NCBI GenBank assembly: GCA_033032865.1 | Contig: JAWHQI010000040.1 | Location: forward strand, 12,011,001-12,075,000 | Direction: 5' to 3' | Source: Dactylorhiza incarnata | Lineage: Eukaryota; Streptophyta; Magnoliopsida; Asparagales; Orchidaceae | Length of the DNA: 64,000 nt | Shown: positions 20,560 to 32,235 of the stretch, in pieces | Numbering within the stretch: position 1 is the first letter of the stretch | How the letters are laid out: every line of letters starts with the position of its first letter | Notes under the pieces: generated by a model | What the model was told of the DNA's origin: nothing | Seen by the model: the letters and a program-made list of their open reading frames with translations, nothing else | Database searches by the model: none | Translations under genes and position numbers: made by a program

Positions 20560-21500
20560 GTCTTAGAATTTTGTATATAGACCTTTTATATCAGTAGGAA
20601 GCTCTGGGAATTTTGCTAGAATCAATCATTGAGTAAACAACATACCTCCTTCACAATGTAGCATTTGAACTTATAACTTGAGAAATTAATTCCATGAATT
20701 ACTGATGCTGGATTATTATGAAATTTTGTATATGGCCATTTAATATCAGTTGAAGCTATGTAAATTTTATTAGAATTAATATTTGAGTATACTTCATACT
20801 TCCTTCACAAAGTAACATTTGGACTTATAACTTGAGAAATTAATTCCCTGAATTACTGATGCTGGATTGTTATGAAATTTTGTATATGGCCTTTTAATAT
20901 CAGTATGAAGCTATGAAAATTTTATTAGAACTAACCTTTGAGTAAACTTCATACTTCCTTCACAAAGTAGCATTTGGACTCATGATTTGAGAAATTAATT
21001 CCTTGAATTATTATTGCTGGAGTATCATAGAAATTTGTACATAGACCCTTGACAATATTATGAACCTATGGTAATTTTCCTGGAATTTATGATTATATAT
21101 ATATGGTACTTCATTCAAAATGTAGAGTTTGGAGTTATAACTTAGAATATTCTTATCTAGAATTATTGACACTAGAATACTCTAGGAATCTGGACATAAT
21201 ATTGTGATAACACTATGAACCTCTGGTAATTTTCCTGGAATTTATGATTACATATATTTGGTACTTCATTCACAATGTAGAGTTTGAAGTTATAACTTAG
21301 AATATTCATATCTAGAATTATTAACACTGGAATACTCTAGGAATCTTGACATAATCTTGTGATAACACTATGAACCTCTGGTAATTTTACTGGAATTTAT
21401 GATTATATATATTTGTTATTTCATTCACAATGTAGAGTTTGGAGTTATAATCTAGAATATTCATAACTTGGATTTTTGACACTATAATGTTGGAGAAACT
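20560..21500 (+). repeat. 155-bp tandem array in T1, two subfamilies
   Basis: Six copies marked by CACAATGTAG or CACAAAGTA at about 20652, 20806, 20961, 21115, 21271 and 21425 (spacing 154-156). The first three share TTGAGAAATTAATTCC; the last three share TTAGAATATTC and TCTGGTAATTTTCCTGGAAT. So the array has two blocks of related units that expanded separately. Confidence 0.9.
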
Positions 21501-22205
21501 TGTATTTGGATTCTTGATATCATCATGAACATCTGGAACTAGAATTGACTCAACCCGATTTAAGATTCATATAACACCCCTTAGGACATGTGGATTCGAT
21601 TAAAGGTCGTCGGTCTGCGAATAGTAAAAACTGAAAACTTAGACTTAGACCCCTTCCTTATGGTCACCACCCCTAGAGTTATTAACTCTCAGAGATTTGC
21701 ATATGCCTAGTTAGGTTGGAAGGTTAATCACCAATGACAGTCATCGAAAGTAAAGACTGGGGTGCGTTTAGTAAAACAATTAGTTCAGTAATTGATAATG
21801 ACCTATTGGGAGAGGTGCGGAGTGACCCAACAAGAGGTACAAGTTGTGATTGAGAGATAACACAAGGTAATAGCTGGTCACTAAGAAAGGCAGGGTTCAG
21901 TGTTCAATTGAACACCGACACTTGTCTGCCCGAATCAATTGGTAATCCACCTTGGGATTATAAAGCAATTAGATAACAAGTGGGCATATAAGAATTGGTA
22001 GTCACCAATTAGTGTAAATATCCTGGAAAGGGGGATTTGGGCTTCAACCACAATCGCATTCCCTAGTACCAATGTGAGCCCTTCACCGGGTAACCCTCGG
22101 GAAGTCCAGGATTCACCCTAACTTCTAAGCATAACTAAACGATAGACAAGGGTAGTCTAAGTAGGAGAACTTATAAAGGTAAACATCGCACAAAATTTGG
22201 GACGG

Positions 22206-22395
22206 AATGGTACAAGGACGGGTTAAGTCCTGCGAGCTGGAGGCTCGAGAATTTAAGATGTCAGGACGGGTTGTCCTGCGAGAGGTAGGCTCGATATTAT
22301 ATAAGAAGGACTAGTTAGTCCTGCGAGCGGTAGGATTGGTAGTATAAGAAAGGACGAGTCAAGTCCTCAGAGCCAAGAGCTTGGTATTTCACTTA
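22206..22395 (+). repeat. Four AGGAC...GTCCT hairpin repeats in T1
   Basis: Units at 22215, 22263, 22307 and 22351 (spacing 48, 44, 44). Each has AGGAC, a loop of 5-7 bases, then GTCC, mostly followed by TGCGAG and a GGCTCG-like string. Loops differ (GGGTTAA, GGGTT, TAGTTA, GAGTCAA) while the stem is kept. Confidence 0.7.
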
Positions 22396-22399
22396 GAGG

Positions 22400-22700
22400 C
22401 ATTGTTGTATCAAGTAGTACGTGGATACCCTGTGTGTTCTTAGGGGCATACGTAAGGTCTAGGCTGGGAGGTGTTATACTGGCCTAGAAGTGGAGGACCC
22501 GATCCACTGCCCCTATCTGCCTCAACGGGGTGTACCTGAGCGGAGACTCGAAAAGCGGGATAGAGGTGGTGCTTACCAGATAGTACGTGGATACCATGTG
22601 TGTTCTTAGGGGCGTACGCAAGGTATAGGCTGGGAGATGTGTGACACAAGCCTAGAAGTGGACAACCCGATCCACTGCCCTAGTTGCCTCAACTGGGTAC
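22400..22700 (+). repeat. Duplicated 168-bp segment in T1
   Basis: AGTACGTGGATACC...GTGTGTTCTTAGGGGC...AGGCTGGGAG...CCTAGAAGTGGA...CCGATCCACTGCCC appears twice, starting at about 22414 and 22582. A distant version (ACATACCTAGAAGTGGAGGG) is in T2b near 60535, so this is a shared Ty3 LTR segment. The remainder to 23450 is non-coding. Confidence 0.75.
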
Positions 22701-23616
22701 TTGAGTTGACACACTTGAACAAAGGGAACTAACAAAAGGTTTGTACGTACAGAGTCGTGTGCGTGAGTTGCATCATTGCATTGCACATCATAACATAATA
22801 TATCATCATTGCACAACTAAGACCTCATCGTATAAATTAGTATGGGTTCTTTTATACGATGAGTTTACTTCTCGCCAGATCCCTTAGCTTACGTGTTTGT
22901 GTGTGTATACACATAAGTTAAGGTTACTTTCATAGCTGCTCTAATTGTTTCTTTACTTGCTCTAATTTACTTTATAACTACTCTGGTTAACTTTTCTAGC
23001 TGCTTAGACACTTTTATAACTGCGTGCGTATACTCACTTTGACGCTCGTTTATATACTGCTCGGTTTCATAGTAGCCATTGATTTATTATGATAGAACTG
23101 CTATATAAATCCATGTCACCTGTTTGCTTTTCTATTACCCCTTGTTGTCCTCCGCTTCTTCCTTCCGCCAGTGTCTAGGAGTCACCGGGGGAGGGGACAT
23201 GGAATTTGGCTTAGTCTTTTAACTAACGGTCGGTGGACAACATCATTTTAGGAATCGATATACCGGAGTAGCAGGACCTCATTTAAAAGATTAGGACAAG
23301 AGAGCGTGACAAGATGGAGCAGCCCGTACCAGCAGTAGCCACAATAGATATGGATGTAAATGTTTTTGAAACTTCTGCATGAGCATGAGTGAACCTGTAG
23401 TGAGGATATTGATGTACTGGGCACAAGCCCCTTTTTATTTTAGTACTTTCTGTTGGGAATATTTCCCTCAATGTTCCCATAATTTGAAGAGGCATCACTC
23501 ACAATGCTAAGTACATATTGTATTTGATAAACCCTATTTTGCATCAGGATTATGCAGGGTTAAGATATTCCAAGTATTGGAATAAGATCAGTGGTTTGCT
23601 GACAAAACTGCTGAGA

Positions 23617-23937
23617 AGAACTCAATGTCTCAACGGAACCGCTGAGACGAGGCCAGGAGCCGCTGAGAAGAGGTCTGCCTCAGTTGAGATGCAAATTGAC
23701 AAAATCCACTAAGAGGACAATCTATCTCAGTGGATTCGCTGAGACCAAGACAGCTAAACCGTTGAGACAGCAGTCTGTCTCAGACCAACCACTGAGACAG
23801 ATTCAAATCAGAAAGACGACACTGGTGGGTCCTGCTTTTGGCGCAAACTACTGTAAAGGGTGGATAAAGTATTCTATCCACTTCCAAAGTGTCAGGGCCC
23901 CTTTCCAAGAGCCATTGAAGAGGAATGAAGTATAAAA
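23617..23937 (+). promoter_or_regulatory. Dyad cluster and TATA box in LTR A
   Basis: 23617-23815 contains repeated CGCTGAGAC and its inverse GTCTCAGCG in exact and decayed forms. The TATA box TATAAAAG is at 23931-23938. The 3' LTR has the same at 35599-35793 and 35917-35924. The motif cluster recurs in the internal promoter of this element (32236-32402). Confidence 0.62.
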
Positions 23938-24249
23938 GAACAAGTTAGAGCACTTTCAAAACAACCTGTGGTGTTGAAAAGAAGAGATCCATTTTTCACT
24001 ATTCCATTGACGGCTTTCAATCTTTCTCTCCTTTTGCTATCTGAACCAGAAAGAAGACACAAGGAGAGAAGATAGCTCTTTTATTCAGAAGAGCAAGAAG
24101 ATCTTTTCTCCTCTACTGAAGAGAAGGATCAGAAAGAAGCAAGGACTGAAGTTCATATTCAGCCAAGCTTCAAAGAAGCACTAGCTGTGTAGGAACAACA
24201 TAAGACATCATACCACTGTTGTCATCTGTTGTAAGCTTAACATTTACTC

Positions 24250-24546
24250 ACTGTAGGAACTGTGAAGTTCTGAGTTTGTAAGGCATATTGCCTGAGTTGT
24301 AGGGTTGGTAAACCTGAGCTGTAGGGCTGTTTAGCCTGAGATTTGTAAGGCTGTTGAGCCTGAGCTGTAGGGCATTCTGCCTGAGAAGTAGGGCTTCTTG
24401 ATAGGCCTGAGGTAGGAGGTCAAGGTGATCTCTGAGGTGTAGGAGTGAGAGCACTCTGAGTGGTAGGGCTGGTTAGCCCGAGGTAGGGCTTGGAGCAAGC
24501 CTGAGAGATCCTGAGGGATCTGTGTTGTAAGCTCTAGGAGCTGAGA
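24250..24546 (+). repeat. Array of about twelve small hairpins in the R/U5 part of LTR A
   Basis: Units of 22-26 bp with form TTGTAGG-stem-loop-stem-CTGAG. Stems differ from unit to unit but stay complementary: GAAC/GTTC, GGCA/TGCC, GGTT/AACC, GGCT/AGCC, GAGTG/CACTC, GGCTT/AAGCC, AGCTC/GAGCT. The other LTR has the array at 36236-36535, where several changes are also pair-preserving or make G-U pairs. Confidence 0.8.
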
Positions 24547-24764
24547 TTGGAGGAGTTTGCCTTATCTAACACACTGTTAGAAAGGTGTAGAGGGAAAGTG
24601 GACTACCCATAGACACACTGTCTTGGGGAACCACTATAAACACTTGTGTGTTTTCTGTGTGTGCTTGAACTTTTACTTACTAGCTAGCAATATTTATGTA
24701 AAACTCAAAGAGACCTATTCACCCCCCCTCTAGGTGAATTAGACTACATACCTATAAACTATTA

Positions 24765-24778
24765 GGTAGTATCAGAGC
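24765..24778 (+). other. Primer binding site of Copia A
   Basis: GGTAGTATCAGAGC directly after the LTR: the initiator-Met tRNA type site TGGTATCAGAGC with small changes. Confidence 0.75.
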
Positions 24779-26459
24779 GAGGTTGGTCAAAAGGACTTAA
24801 CAGTCTGACCGGGTCCTACATTGGTGTAATAAGATCTGAATCCAATGGCCACCAATGGAGTTCAGAAGGAGATGGGGTCTATGGAGCTTCCAATATGCAA
24901 AAAGAAACCTTTGGCATTTGAAAGCAAAGGGTTTGGCTTTTCATGGAGGCCTTAGACCCTAAGATTTTTATTACTGTCTAGGAGGGCCCCTTTCTTATCA
25001 CAAAGCCCTCCACCATTGATCCTACTAGGCATGTAGGTAAGTCATACACTGAAATGATAAGGGATGAGATAACATTGGCAACAATGGACAAAAGAGCTCA
25101 AAACATTATAGTCAATGCTATTGATGATTCAACATTCTAGAACTTGGTACACTGTGAGACTGCCAAGGACATGTGTGATACAATAATAGTATACATGGAA
25201 GGGACTGAAGAGGTGAGGGATGATAGGAAATACCTTCTTAATTAGGAATATGAAGCCTTCAGGCAGCAGAGCCTGAAATGCATAGCTGATTGCTATGAAC
25301 GATTCTTCAGGATAGTAAATGAGTTGAGGACCTATGATAAGACCTTCACTCATTATGAGCTAAATGACAAATTCCTAAGATCTCTAACTAGAGACTGGGA
25401 TACCAAGATCTGTGCCATCGCGGAGGTGGCAAAGCTGGGTGAGACTCCTCCCCACACTTTGTTTGGAAAGCTGCTCTCTTATGAGATGCAGCTATCAGCC
25501 ATGAAAGAGGAGGACACTTCCTCCAGGCCTCATGCAAGGGAAAGAATTGTGGCGCTCAAGGCTGAAGGCTCTAAGAAGAGCAAGACAAGGATGCCTACAC
25601 CTCCAAGGAAGGATGTTGGCTCAGAAAATTTTGAGCCCAACTCATTTGATAACAGCTCTTCTGATAAGGAGTTTGCTGCCTTCTCAAGGCAGTTCAAGAA
25701 GATGATGAAGAGGAAGCAGTGGAAGAACAAGCCTTCCTTCTCCTCACATCCCAGGAAGGATCTCAACAGATCAGACAAGCAGCACCCCAAAAGGGACAAG
25801 TATGATTCTAAACATGTTAACCATGTTTCATCTAATGTGATTTATTATTGATGCAGTAAGCCTAGACATGTCATTGCTGACTGTCCAGTCAAGAGGAAGG
25901 AGAAGGGCGATAAGAAATCTTATCGCCAGAAGGGAAGGAAGGTAGAAAAGTCCCTCCTAGCCAAGAAGAACAAGATATGGAGTAAATCTGAGTCATCATC
26001 CTCAGATTCAGATGATGAAGAAGAAGCCTATATTGAGCTGTTTGCAGTTGAGGAAGATGAGGACTTTCCTGCTGCAAAGGTGGGCATCAGGGCCCCTCTA
26101 TCACATTTAGACAGTGATATAGAGGAGGATGAAGATGCAAGAGAACACCTGTTGGGTATTGTGTCCACAATCACCTTGATTTGAAGATGTCCCCTAGTAA
26201 ACTAAAATGAATTGTATTTGTATTTGATGACTTTTGTTTAGATGTGTTATGACAGGCCTTAATGCTAAGTGCTCACCAAAGTCAGGTTGCAATGGATCAC
26301 CAAACACAGTTCTAGACAATGTAATCCCTCATTGTATAGAACAAAGTGTTGGTCCATGTGTAATCTCTCTTTTGGGGTGCACTTCACATGCTCATAACTG
26401 AAGGCTTTCAAGGTTGAGGAGTGGAGCAGGTTTTCAGAAGAAAAGAAAAATTTATGCTG

Positions 26460-26925
26460 AGTCAATTCGTCGAGATGACTCGGGTCATTCCGACGAATCC
26501 CGACGAATCCAGACAGAAGACCTTTGTCTTGGTTTAGAAGAAATTTCTGAAGCCAAGTCCATTCGTCGAGATGACTCGGGTCATTCCGACGAATCCCGAC
26601 GAATCCCGACGAATGCTGACAGAGGTCATTTTGGCTGAGTTGTGAAGAAATTTCTGCAGCTAAGTCAATTCGTCGGATGTTCTCGTGTACTTCCGACGAA
26701 TCCCGACGAATGGTGACAGACAGTGTTTTTCACGGGTTGCTCAGTCTTTCCCTGTGGCCAAGTCAATTCGTCGGATGTTCACGTGAAGTCTCGACGAATG
26801 ACGGACAGACGGATTTCAAATCTTTGTTTCATTTTCAAAAATTAGGGTTAGCCACCATGAACAGTACACGTGTCGCCTCTCCCTTCTTTGTCGCAAGAGC
26901 CGTTGAAGTCCTCCCTATAAATAAA
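26460..26925 (+). promoter_or_regulatory. Dyad cluster and TATA box in the solo LTR
   Basis: 26460-26805 has repeats of AATTCGTCGAGATGACTCGG, TCCGACGAATCCCGACGAAT and TTCGTCGGATGTTC, in both orientations. CCTATAAATAAA lies at 26914-26925. Confidence 0.6.
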
Positions 26926-27322
26926 TCCTTATTTTAGGGCTAGAGAAGTATTCTTAAAAAGAAAAAAATTGATCCAAAATCTCTCAGCCGACAGTTCAGA
27001 AAAGATAAAAAGTCGATCTCCCTTCTCTTTTGCAAAACAAGAATTCTGAGACCTAACATTCACTGCTCAAGATCCCTTCTCCTTTGTTGTTAGAGATTTC
27101 TCAGAAGAAGGCCTTTGATCTTTTTGCTGCTCTCAATTTTTGAAGATTATTTCAAGTAAGTCAAAGGGCCTATTCAGATCTGATTAGCCAAGTCTTCTCT
27201 CTTCCCCATCTTTCAAGTGCCAAGCTTTCCTTCAAGGTTGAGAAGAAGACTCAGTGTTCAAGATCTGAAGTTAATCTCTTTAGAGGTTAAGAAGAAGTTT
27301 TGTGTTTCCTTATCTTTTCTTT

Positions 27323-27490
27323 TGTAGGAGTTTTCACTCCGAGATTATTTGTAGGAGTTGTTTACTCCGAGTTGTAGGAGTTGTTTACTCCGAGTTGTAG
27401 GAGTTGTTATACTCCGAGTTGTAGGAGTGGTATACTCCGAGTTGTAGGAGTTTTGACTCCGAGGTGTAAGATTAGTTATAATCTGAGATT
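27323..27490 (+). repeat. Array of seven small hairpins in the solo LTR
   Basis: Six units TTGTAGGAGT-loop-ACTCCGAG (loops TTTC, TGTTT, TGTTAT, GGTAT, TTTG) and a seventh, GTGTAAGATT-AGTTAT-AATCTGAG, whose stem has changed on both sides. Flanks match those in LTR A. Confidence 0.82.
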
Positions 27491-28959
27491 AGTGAAGTAG
27501 CCGAGTCTAGCCTCGAAGTGCTAGATAGGCGAGGCGGGAAAGAGGACTACCCACATCGGGGAACCTCTATAAAATCCTTGTGTCTGTGCTGTGGTTGTTT
27601 GTTTGCTTTTCTGTGTTAATTTTTTAATTCCGCATTAAGACATAGAATCCACCTATTCACCCCCCTCTAGGTGATTTAGGCCGCAACTAGATACTTTCAA
27701 CACCATGACTTAATGGCCATTACAGATGATGATGAAGATAGTCAGGACATTCCTGACAAGGTACCTACTCTTCCCCCTTCTTCTGAGTATGAGTTAATGC
27801 CAGACTCTGAACCATGCTCATCAATTGATGAAAATGATTCAGAATCTGAAGTGGATGTCAATCAATTGATTGACAAGTATGATGCTTTGTTGTATGCTCT
27901 GAAAATGAGCAAGAAGCTGGCCAAGAGGCAAGCTCAAGAAATTGCTTCCAATAAGTTGGCTAAGCAAGATTGCACTGAGTCACCTACCTTGGTGGCTCAG
28001 AGGAGTAGAGAGATAAGCCAACTCAAGGGGATAATTGTTGTCCAATTGAGCACCATTTCCCAAAAGAACAAGGTCATCAAGGACCTTGAGGATTAGCTTC
28101 TCAAAGAAAAGAGCCTAGTGGCTCAATTATCCAAGCCCAAATCAGTGCTTCCAATTATTGACACCTTTTCTTCTCAAACCAATAGAAGAGGACTAGGGTT
28201 CAATAAAATGGAAGTGGGTGAAGGAAGCGGAGAAAAGAGCAATGCTAAGGCTAAGCCTCATACCACCTTTCAAAAGGTGTTACTTCCCTCTAACAGCTAT
28301 GACCATGACAACATGTATGGTCACTGGAAGAATGAGAGTTCCTATAGGAAGGAAAACACTCCTTTCCATAGTAGAAGAAAGGGCATGGGGATGAGTGCTA
28401 TGAAGGCTCCCCATGAAGAAATTCAAATGGCCCATTCTGGACCATTTGATTTTGGTACTTCAGCTCCATCATTCAAGAGTAGGGAAACAAGCTCTTCCAA
28501 GTCCGTTCCAGCAAAGCATCTGGCTGCTGTCAAACCTGTAGACATGCCTAACAGTTCAGTGTCTGATGCCATCTAATCTTGCCTAGCTTCCAAGCCAAGG
28601 CAAGCTGATGTCATTAAGACAAAGGCTGCTAAGACTGTCCACAGGTTAACCTTCAGCCAGATCATTGCTGAAAGGAACAAGAAGAATGTTGTTGTCTCCC
28701 CTCCTGAACACAAGCAGATTAATGCTCATTGCACCACAAGGAATGTTCAAAAGAGAAGATACAACATTCATGAATGTTGGTGCTGTGGTAAGGTGGGACA
28801 CTTTGCCATAAATTGTTGGCACAATCCCAATGTGCCAAGTGCAAAAAGGATCTTTCCTTCAAAGGTTGCAGCAGGTGTGAAATCATCCTTTCATGCTATC
28901 AAGAGCCTAGGACCCAAAATTAATTGGGCTCCTAAGGGTAATTAAATTACTTATTACAG

Positions 28960-31900
28960 GTTAGTTCAAGTACCAGCCTAGGGCAAATATGGTACTTGGA
29001 CAGTGGGTGCTCAAGGCACATGACAGGTACCAAAAGTCTTCTATAGGAATACAAAGTTGTGAAGAATGAACCCAAGGTCATCTTTGGTGGATCAGAAAAA
29101 GGCATCACCAGAGGATATGGTATGATTTCAAATGGCATAGTCTCCATCACAAAGATGGCTTATGTTGATGAGTTGCAACACAACCTTGTAAACATAAGTC
29201 AACTATGTAACTTAGGCTATGTCATTGAATTCCACAATGATAAGTTCTTTATCAAAAAGTCACATGACTTAGAGATCATTCTCTCAGGCACTAGGAGTGG
29301 GAATGTTTATTGCTTAGATTTTATTTGCAATTCTTCTTTATCTCCAGTGTGTCTTGTGACTAATGAAAGTGAGTCTCTTTGTGTTCAATGACACAAGAGA
29401 CTTACTCATATTAACTACAAGACAATGTATTGGCTGTTTTCTAAAAACCTAGTTAGAAATAATCCAAATTTGAAATGTGTTAAAAGTGGTCCATGTCATG
29501 CATGCATATGGGCAAGCAAACAAGGGCCTCCTTTAAAAGCATTGACTCCAAAGACACTGAAAGATGTCTTTATCTATTGCACATGGACTTGTTTGGTCCT
29601 TTGCCAATACAAAGCCTAGGTGGGAAATTGTATACTTTGGTGATTGTTGATGATCATTCAAAGTATACATGGGTATTCTTCCTTAAGAAGAAATCTAATA
29701 CTTTAAATATCTTTATAAACCATGTTAAGGCAATCCAGAATGAACTCCAATGTACTGTGGTCAAGATAAGAACTGACCATGGTACATAATTTCAATCTAG
29801 GGCAATGACAAGGTTTTGTCAAGAATTTGGTATCACCCAAGAATTCTCCTCCCCAAGGACTCCACAACAAAATGGTGTGTCTAAGAGGAGGAATAGGATC
29901 TTAATAGAGGCTGGGAGAACACTGCTTAGTGAATCCTCACCCCCAGAATATTTTTGGGCTGAGGCAGTCAATTCTGTATGTTATGTTCTCAATAGAGCAT
30001 CTATTAATAAGGCCCTAGGAATAACCCCCTATGAGATTCTGAAAGACAAACAACTAACTATTTCATACTTTAGAATCTTTGGTTGCAAATGCTACATTTT
30101 AAATAATGGAAAATCTCAATTAACTAAGTTTGCTGAAAAATGCGATGCAAGGGTTCTTGTAGGATATAGCTCACATAGCAAGGCCTATAAAGTATTCAAC
30201 AAGAAAACTCATGTTGTAGAAGAGTCTATGCATGTAGTCTTTGATGAGACCAGCCTGCTCTATAAGGGCTGGTCCAGCTTTCCTGTTTTGATAGGTAATG
30301 AACAACAAGTACAAGATATGCCTCTCCAAGACATGCCCATCAAAAGCAAGGTCAATTCAGAGGTAGCAATCCCTAATGTTGAAGATCATCAAGCTGCTAA
30401 AGATGCTGCTGCTCAAGAAGAAGAGCTGCAGTTAGCTGAAAGGTTGCCTACAGCAAGCAGGTACCTAAGAAATCATCCAATAAACCAAATAATTGGAGAT
30501 GTTAACCAGGGAGTGGTTGCCAGAAGCAGGGCTCACAATGAAGCCCTATTCTTGAGCTTTCTATCACAAATGGAGCCCAAGAAATTTGAAGAAGCAAATG
30601 AAGACACCTTCTGGATTCAAGCCATGCAAGAAGAGCTGCTTCAGTTCAAGAGGTGCAAGGTGTAGAAATTGGTGCCAAAACCTCAAGGACACAATATCAT
30701 TGGCACCAAATGGATTTACAGGAACAAGCTTGATGAGAATGACACCATCATCAAGAACAAAGCCAGACTAGTGGCCAAAGGGTACATATAAGAAGAAGGT
30801 ATTAAATTTGATCAAACCTTTGCCCCAGTTGCAAGGTTAGAAGCAATAAGGCTATTCCTAGCCTATGCTGCCCACAAGGGGTTCAAAGTGTTCTAGATGG
30901 ATGTCAAATAAGCATTCCGGAATGGCAATCTAAAGGAAGAGGTATATGTGGAGCAACCCTCAGGTTTTGTTCGTCCTACCCTCTCTTCTCATGTTTATTT
31001 ACTTAGGAAAGCTCTATATGGTCTAAAGCAACCCCCTAGGGCCTGGTATGAGACCTTGTCTAGCTTTCTCATCAAGAACAAGTTCTTGAGGGGAAAGATA
31101 GATAGAACATTATTTCTTAAGGAAACAAATGACAAATGTCTTCTAGTCCAAATTTATGTTGATGACATAATCTTTGGGTCTACATATGACAATCTTTGCA
31201 ATAGGTTTGCCAACCTTATGCAGGGGGAGTTTGAGATGAGCAGTATGGAAGAGCTCAAGTACTTTTAGGCCTCCAAGTGATGCAGTCTGATGAGGGGATT
31301 TTCATCTCTCAGACAAAGCACACTAGGGAGCTTATTAAGAAGTTTGGGATGGAATCAGCTTCCACCATGAAAACTCCCTTGGGGTCCAACATTTCCCTGG
31401 ACAAGGATGAAAATGGCAAGTCCTTTGATGAATCCATGTACAGGTGCATAATTGGGTCCATGTTGTATCTAACTGCTAGTAGACCAGACATTATGTATGC
31501 TACATATGTTTGTGCTAGGTAACAAGCTTTCCCTAAGGAATCTCACTACTCAGCTGCAAAGAGGATTTTGAGATACCTTTAGGGCAGCCAACACCTTGGC
31601 CTTAGGTACCCTAAGAACAATGATGTTGAACTAATTGGCTTTTCAGATGCAGATTTTGCAGGTTGCAAAGAAGATAGGAAAAACATAAGTGGAACTTGTC
31701 AATTCCTAGGAAGAAGGCTGATCTCATGGAGCAGCAAGAAGCAGGCCAGTGTGTCAATATCCACCGCTGAATCTGAATACATAGCTGCAGGGAGCTATTG
31801 TGCATAACTGCTGTGGATACAACATCAGCTTGAGGACTATAACTTCAAGGTTAGTAACTCTCCCATGTATTGTGACTCATTCAGTGCTATCTTTATAGCT

Positions 31901-32076
31901 AAGAATCCTGTGTGACATAGCAGGACTAAGCATATAATGATCATGTAGAATGTAAAGATGTATGCCTTGAATTTGTCCCATCTGACAAACAAGTTGCTGA
32001 CATCTTTACAAAGCCATTGGATGAGGCAAAGTTTAATGCTTTCAAAATTGAGCTTGACATGTTGTATTTAGAATAG
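28960..32076 (+). pseudogene. pol: Copia pol of element A: protease, integrase, RT, RNase H
   Basis: Protease motif WYLDSGCSRHMTG at about 28989-29027 is intact. Integrase has the HH-CC region around 29390-29510, LLHMDLFGP, RTDHGT and ENGVSKRRNR-like motifs at 29570-29900. RT has RNKLDEND near 30720, [14 protein letters not shown] at 31138-31180 and [13 protein letters not shown]. RNase H has FSDADFAG near 31640 and STAESEYIAA near 31765. Stops include TAG after RCKV (30664), TAA after KGYI and TAG after FKVF, at positions where the sister element B has W or Q. Frames shift near 31265. It ends TAG at 32074-32076. Confidence 0.93.
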
Positions 32077-32235
32077 ATCTTATTCTGCCAATTTGTATGT
32101 CTTGCTCATGATGTTATTCCCTAACATTAATCTAGCATGTAATCATGTATAAAAAACCTTGATAGGATAAGTTGCTATCTAAATGATTAGTATCATGTTT
32201 AGGTTTTAAAACAAGCCTAATTATAAAATTCACTG

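Larger units (their letters stand above)
23451..24764 (+). repeat. 5' LTR of Copia A
   Basis: 1314 bp starting TGTTGGGAAT; the 3' end reads AAACTATTA where the partner LTR has AAACTATCA, one transition from canonical CA. Its last 120 bp include GGACTACCCA, GGGAACCACTATAAAC and TATTCACCCCCCC, typical of SIRE-like U5. Confidence 0.92.
26150..27699 (+). mobile_element. Solo LTR of the Copia B family, inside the gag of Copia A
   Basis: 1550 bp, TGTTGGGTAT to ACTTTCA, flanked by ACACC at 26145-26149 and 27700-27704. It is a plus-strand homologue of the LTRs of element B (47078-48587 and 57080-58590). No internal sequence is present, so it arose by recombination between two LTRs. Short frames within it are not genes. 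Confidence 0.94.
24845..28945 (+). pseudogene. gag: Copia gag of element A, split by a solo LTR
   Basis: Starts ATGGCCACCAATGG. The UBN2-type gag core is spread over several frames with stops (for example TAG near 24955 and before the NLVHC motif at about 25138). The clean stretch 25324-25851 has FTHYELNDKFLRSLTRDWD and FGKLLSYEM, followed by a serine/lysine-rich spacer. The first knuckle near 25845-25885 lost its first Cys region to a TGA (YY*CSKPRHVIADC). Acidic frames at 27713-28096 and 28118-28576 follow, separated by one TAG. A second knuckle CWCCGKVGHFAINC lies near 28775-28816. The solo LTR plus one ACACC copy can be skipped without changing frame. Confidence 0.88.

Noticed and set aside
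24765..24778. tRNA gene
   Set aside because: The match to initiator tRNA is limited to the primer site; no cloverleaf can be formed. No tRNA or rRNA gene was found in the window.
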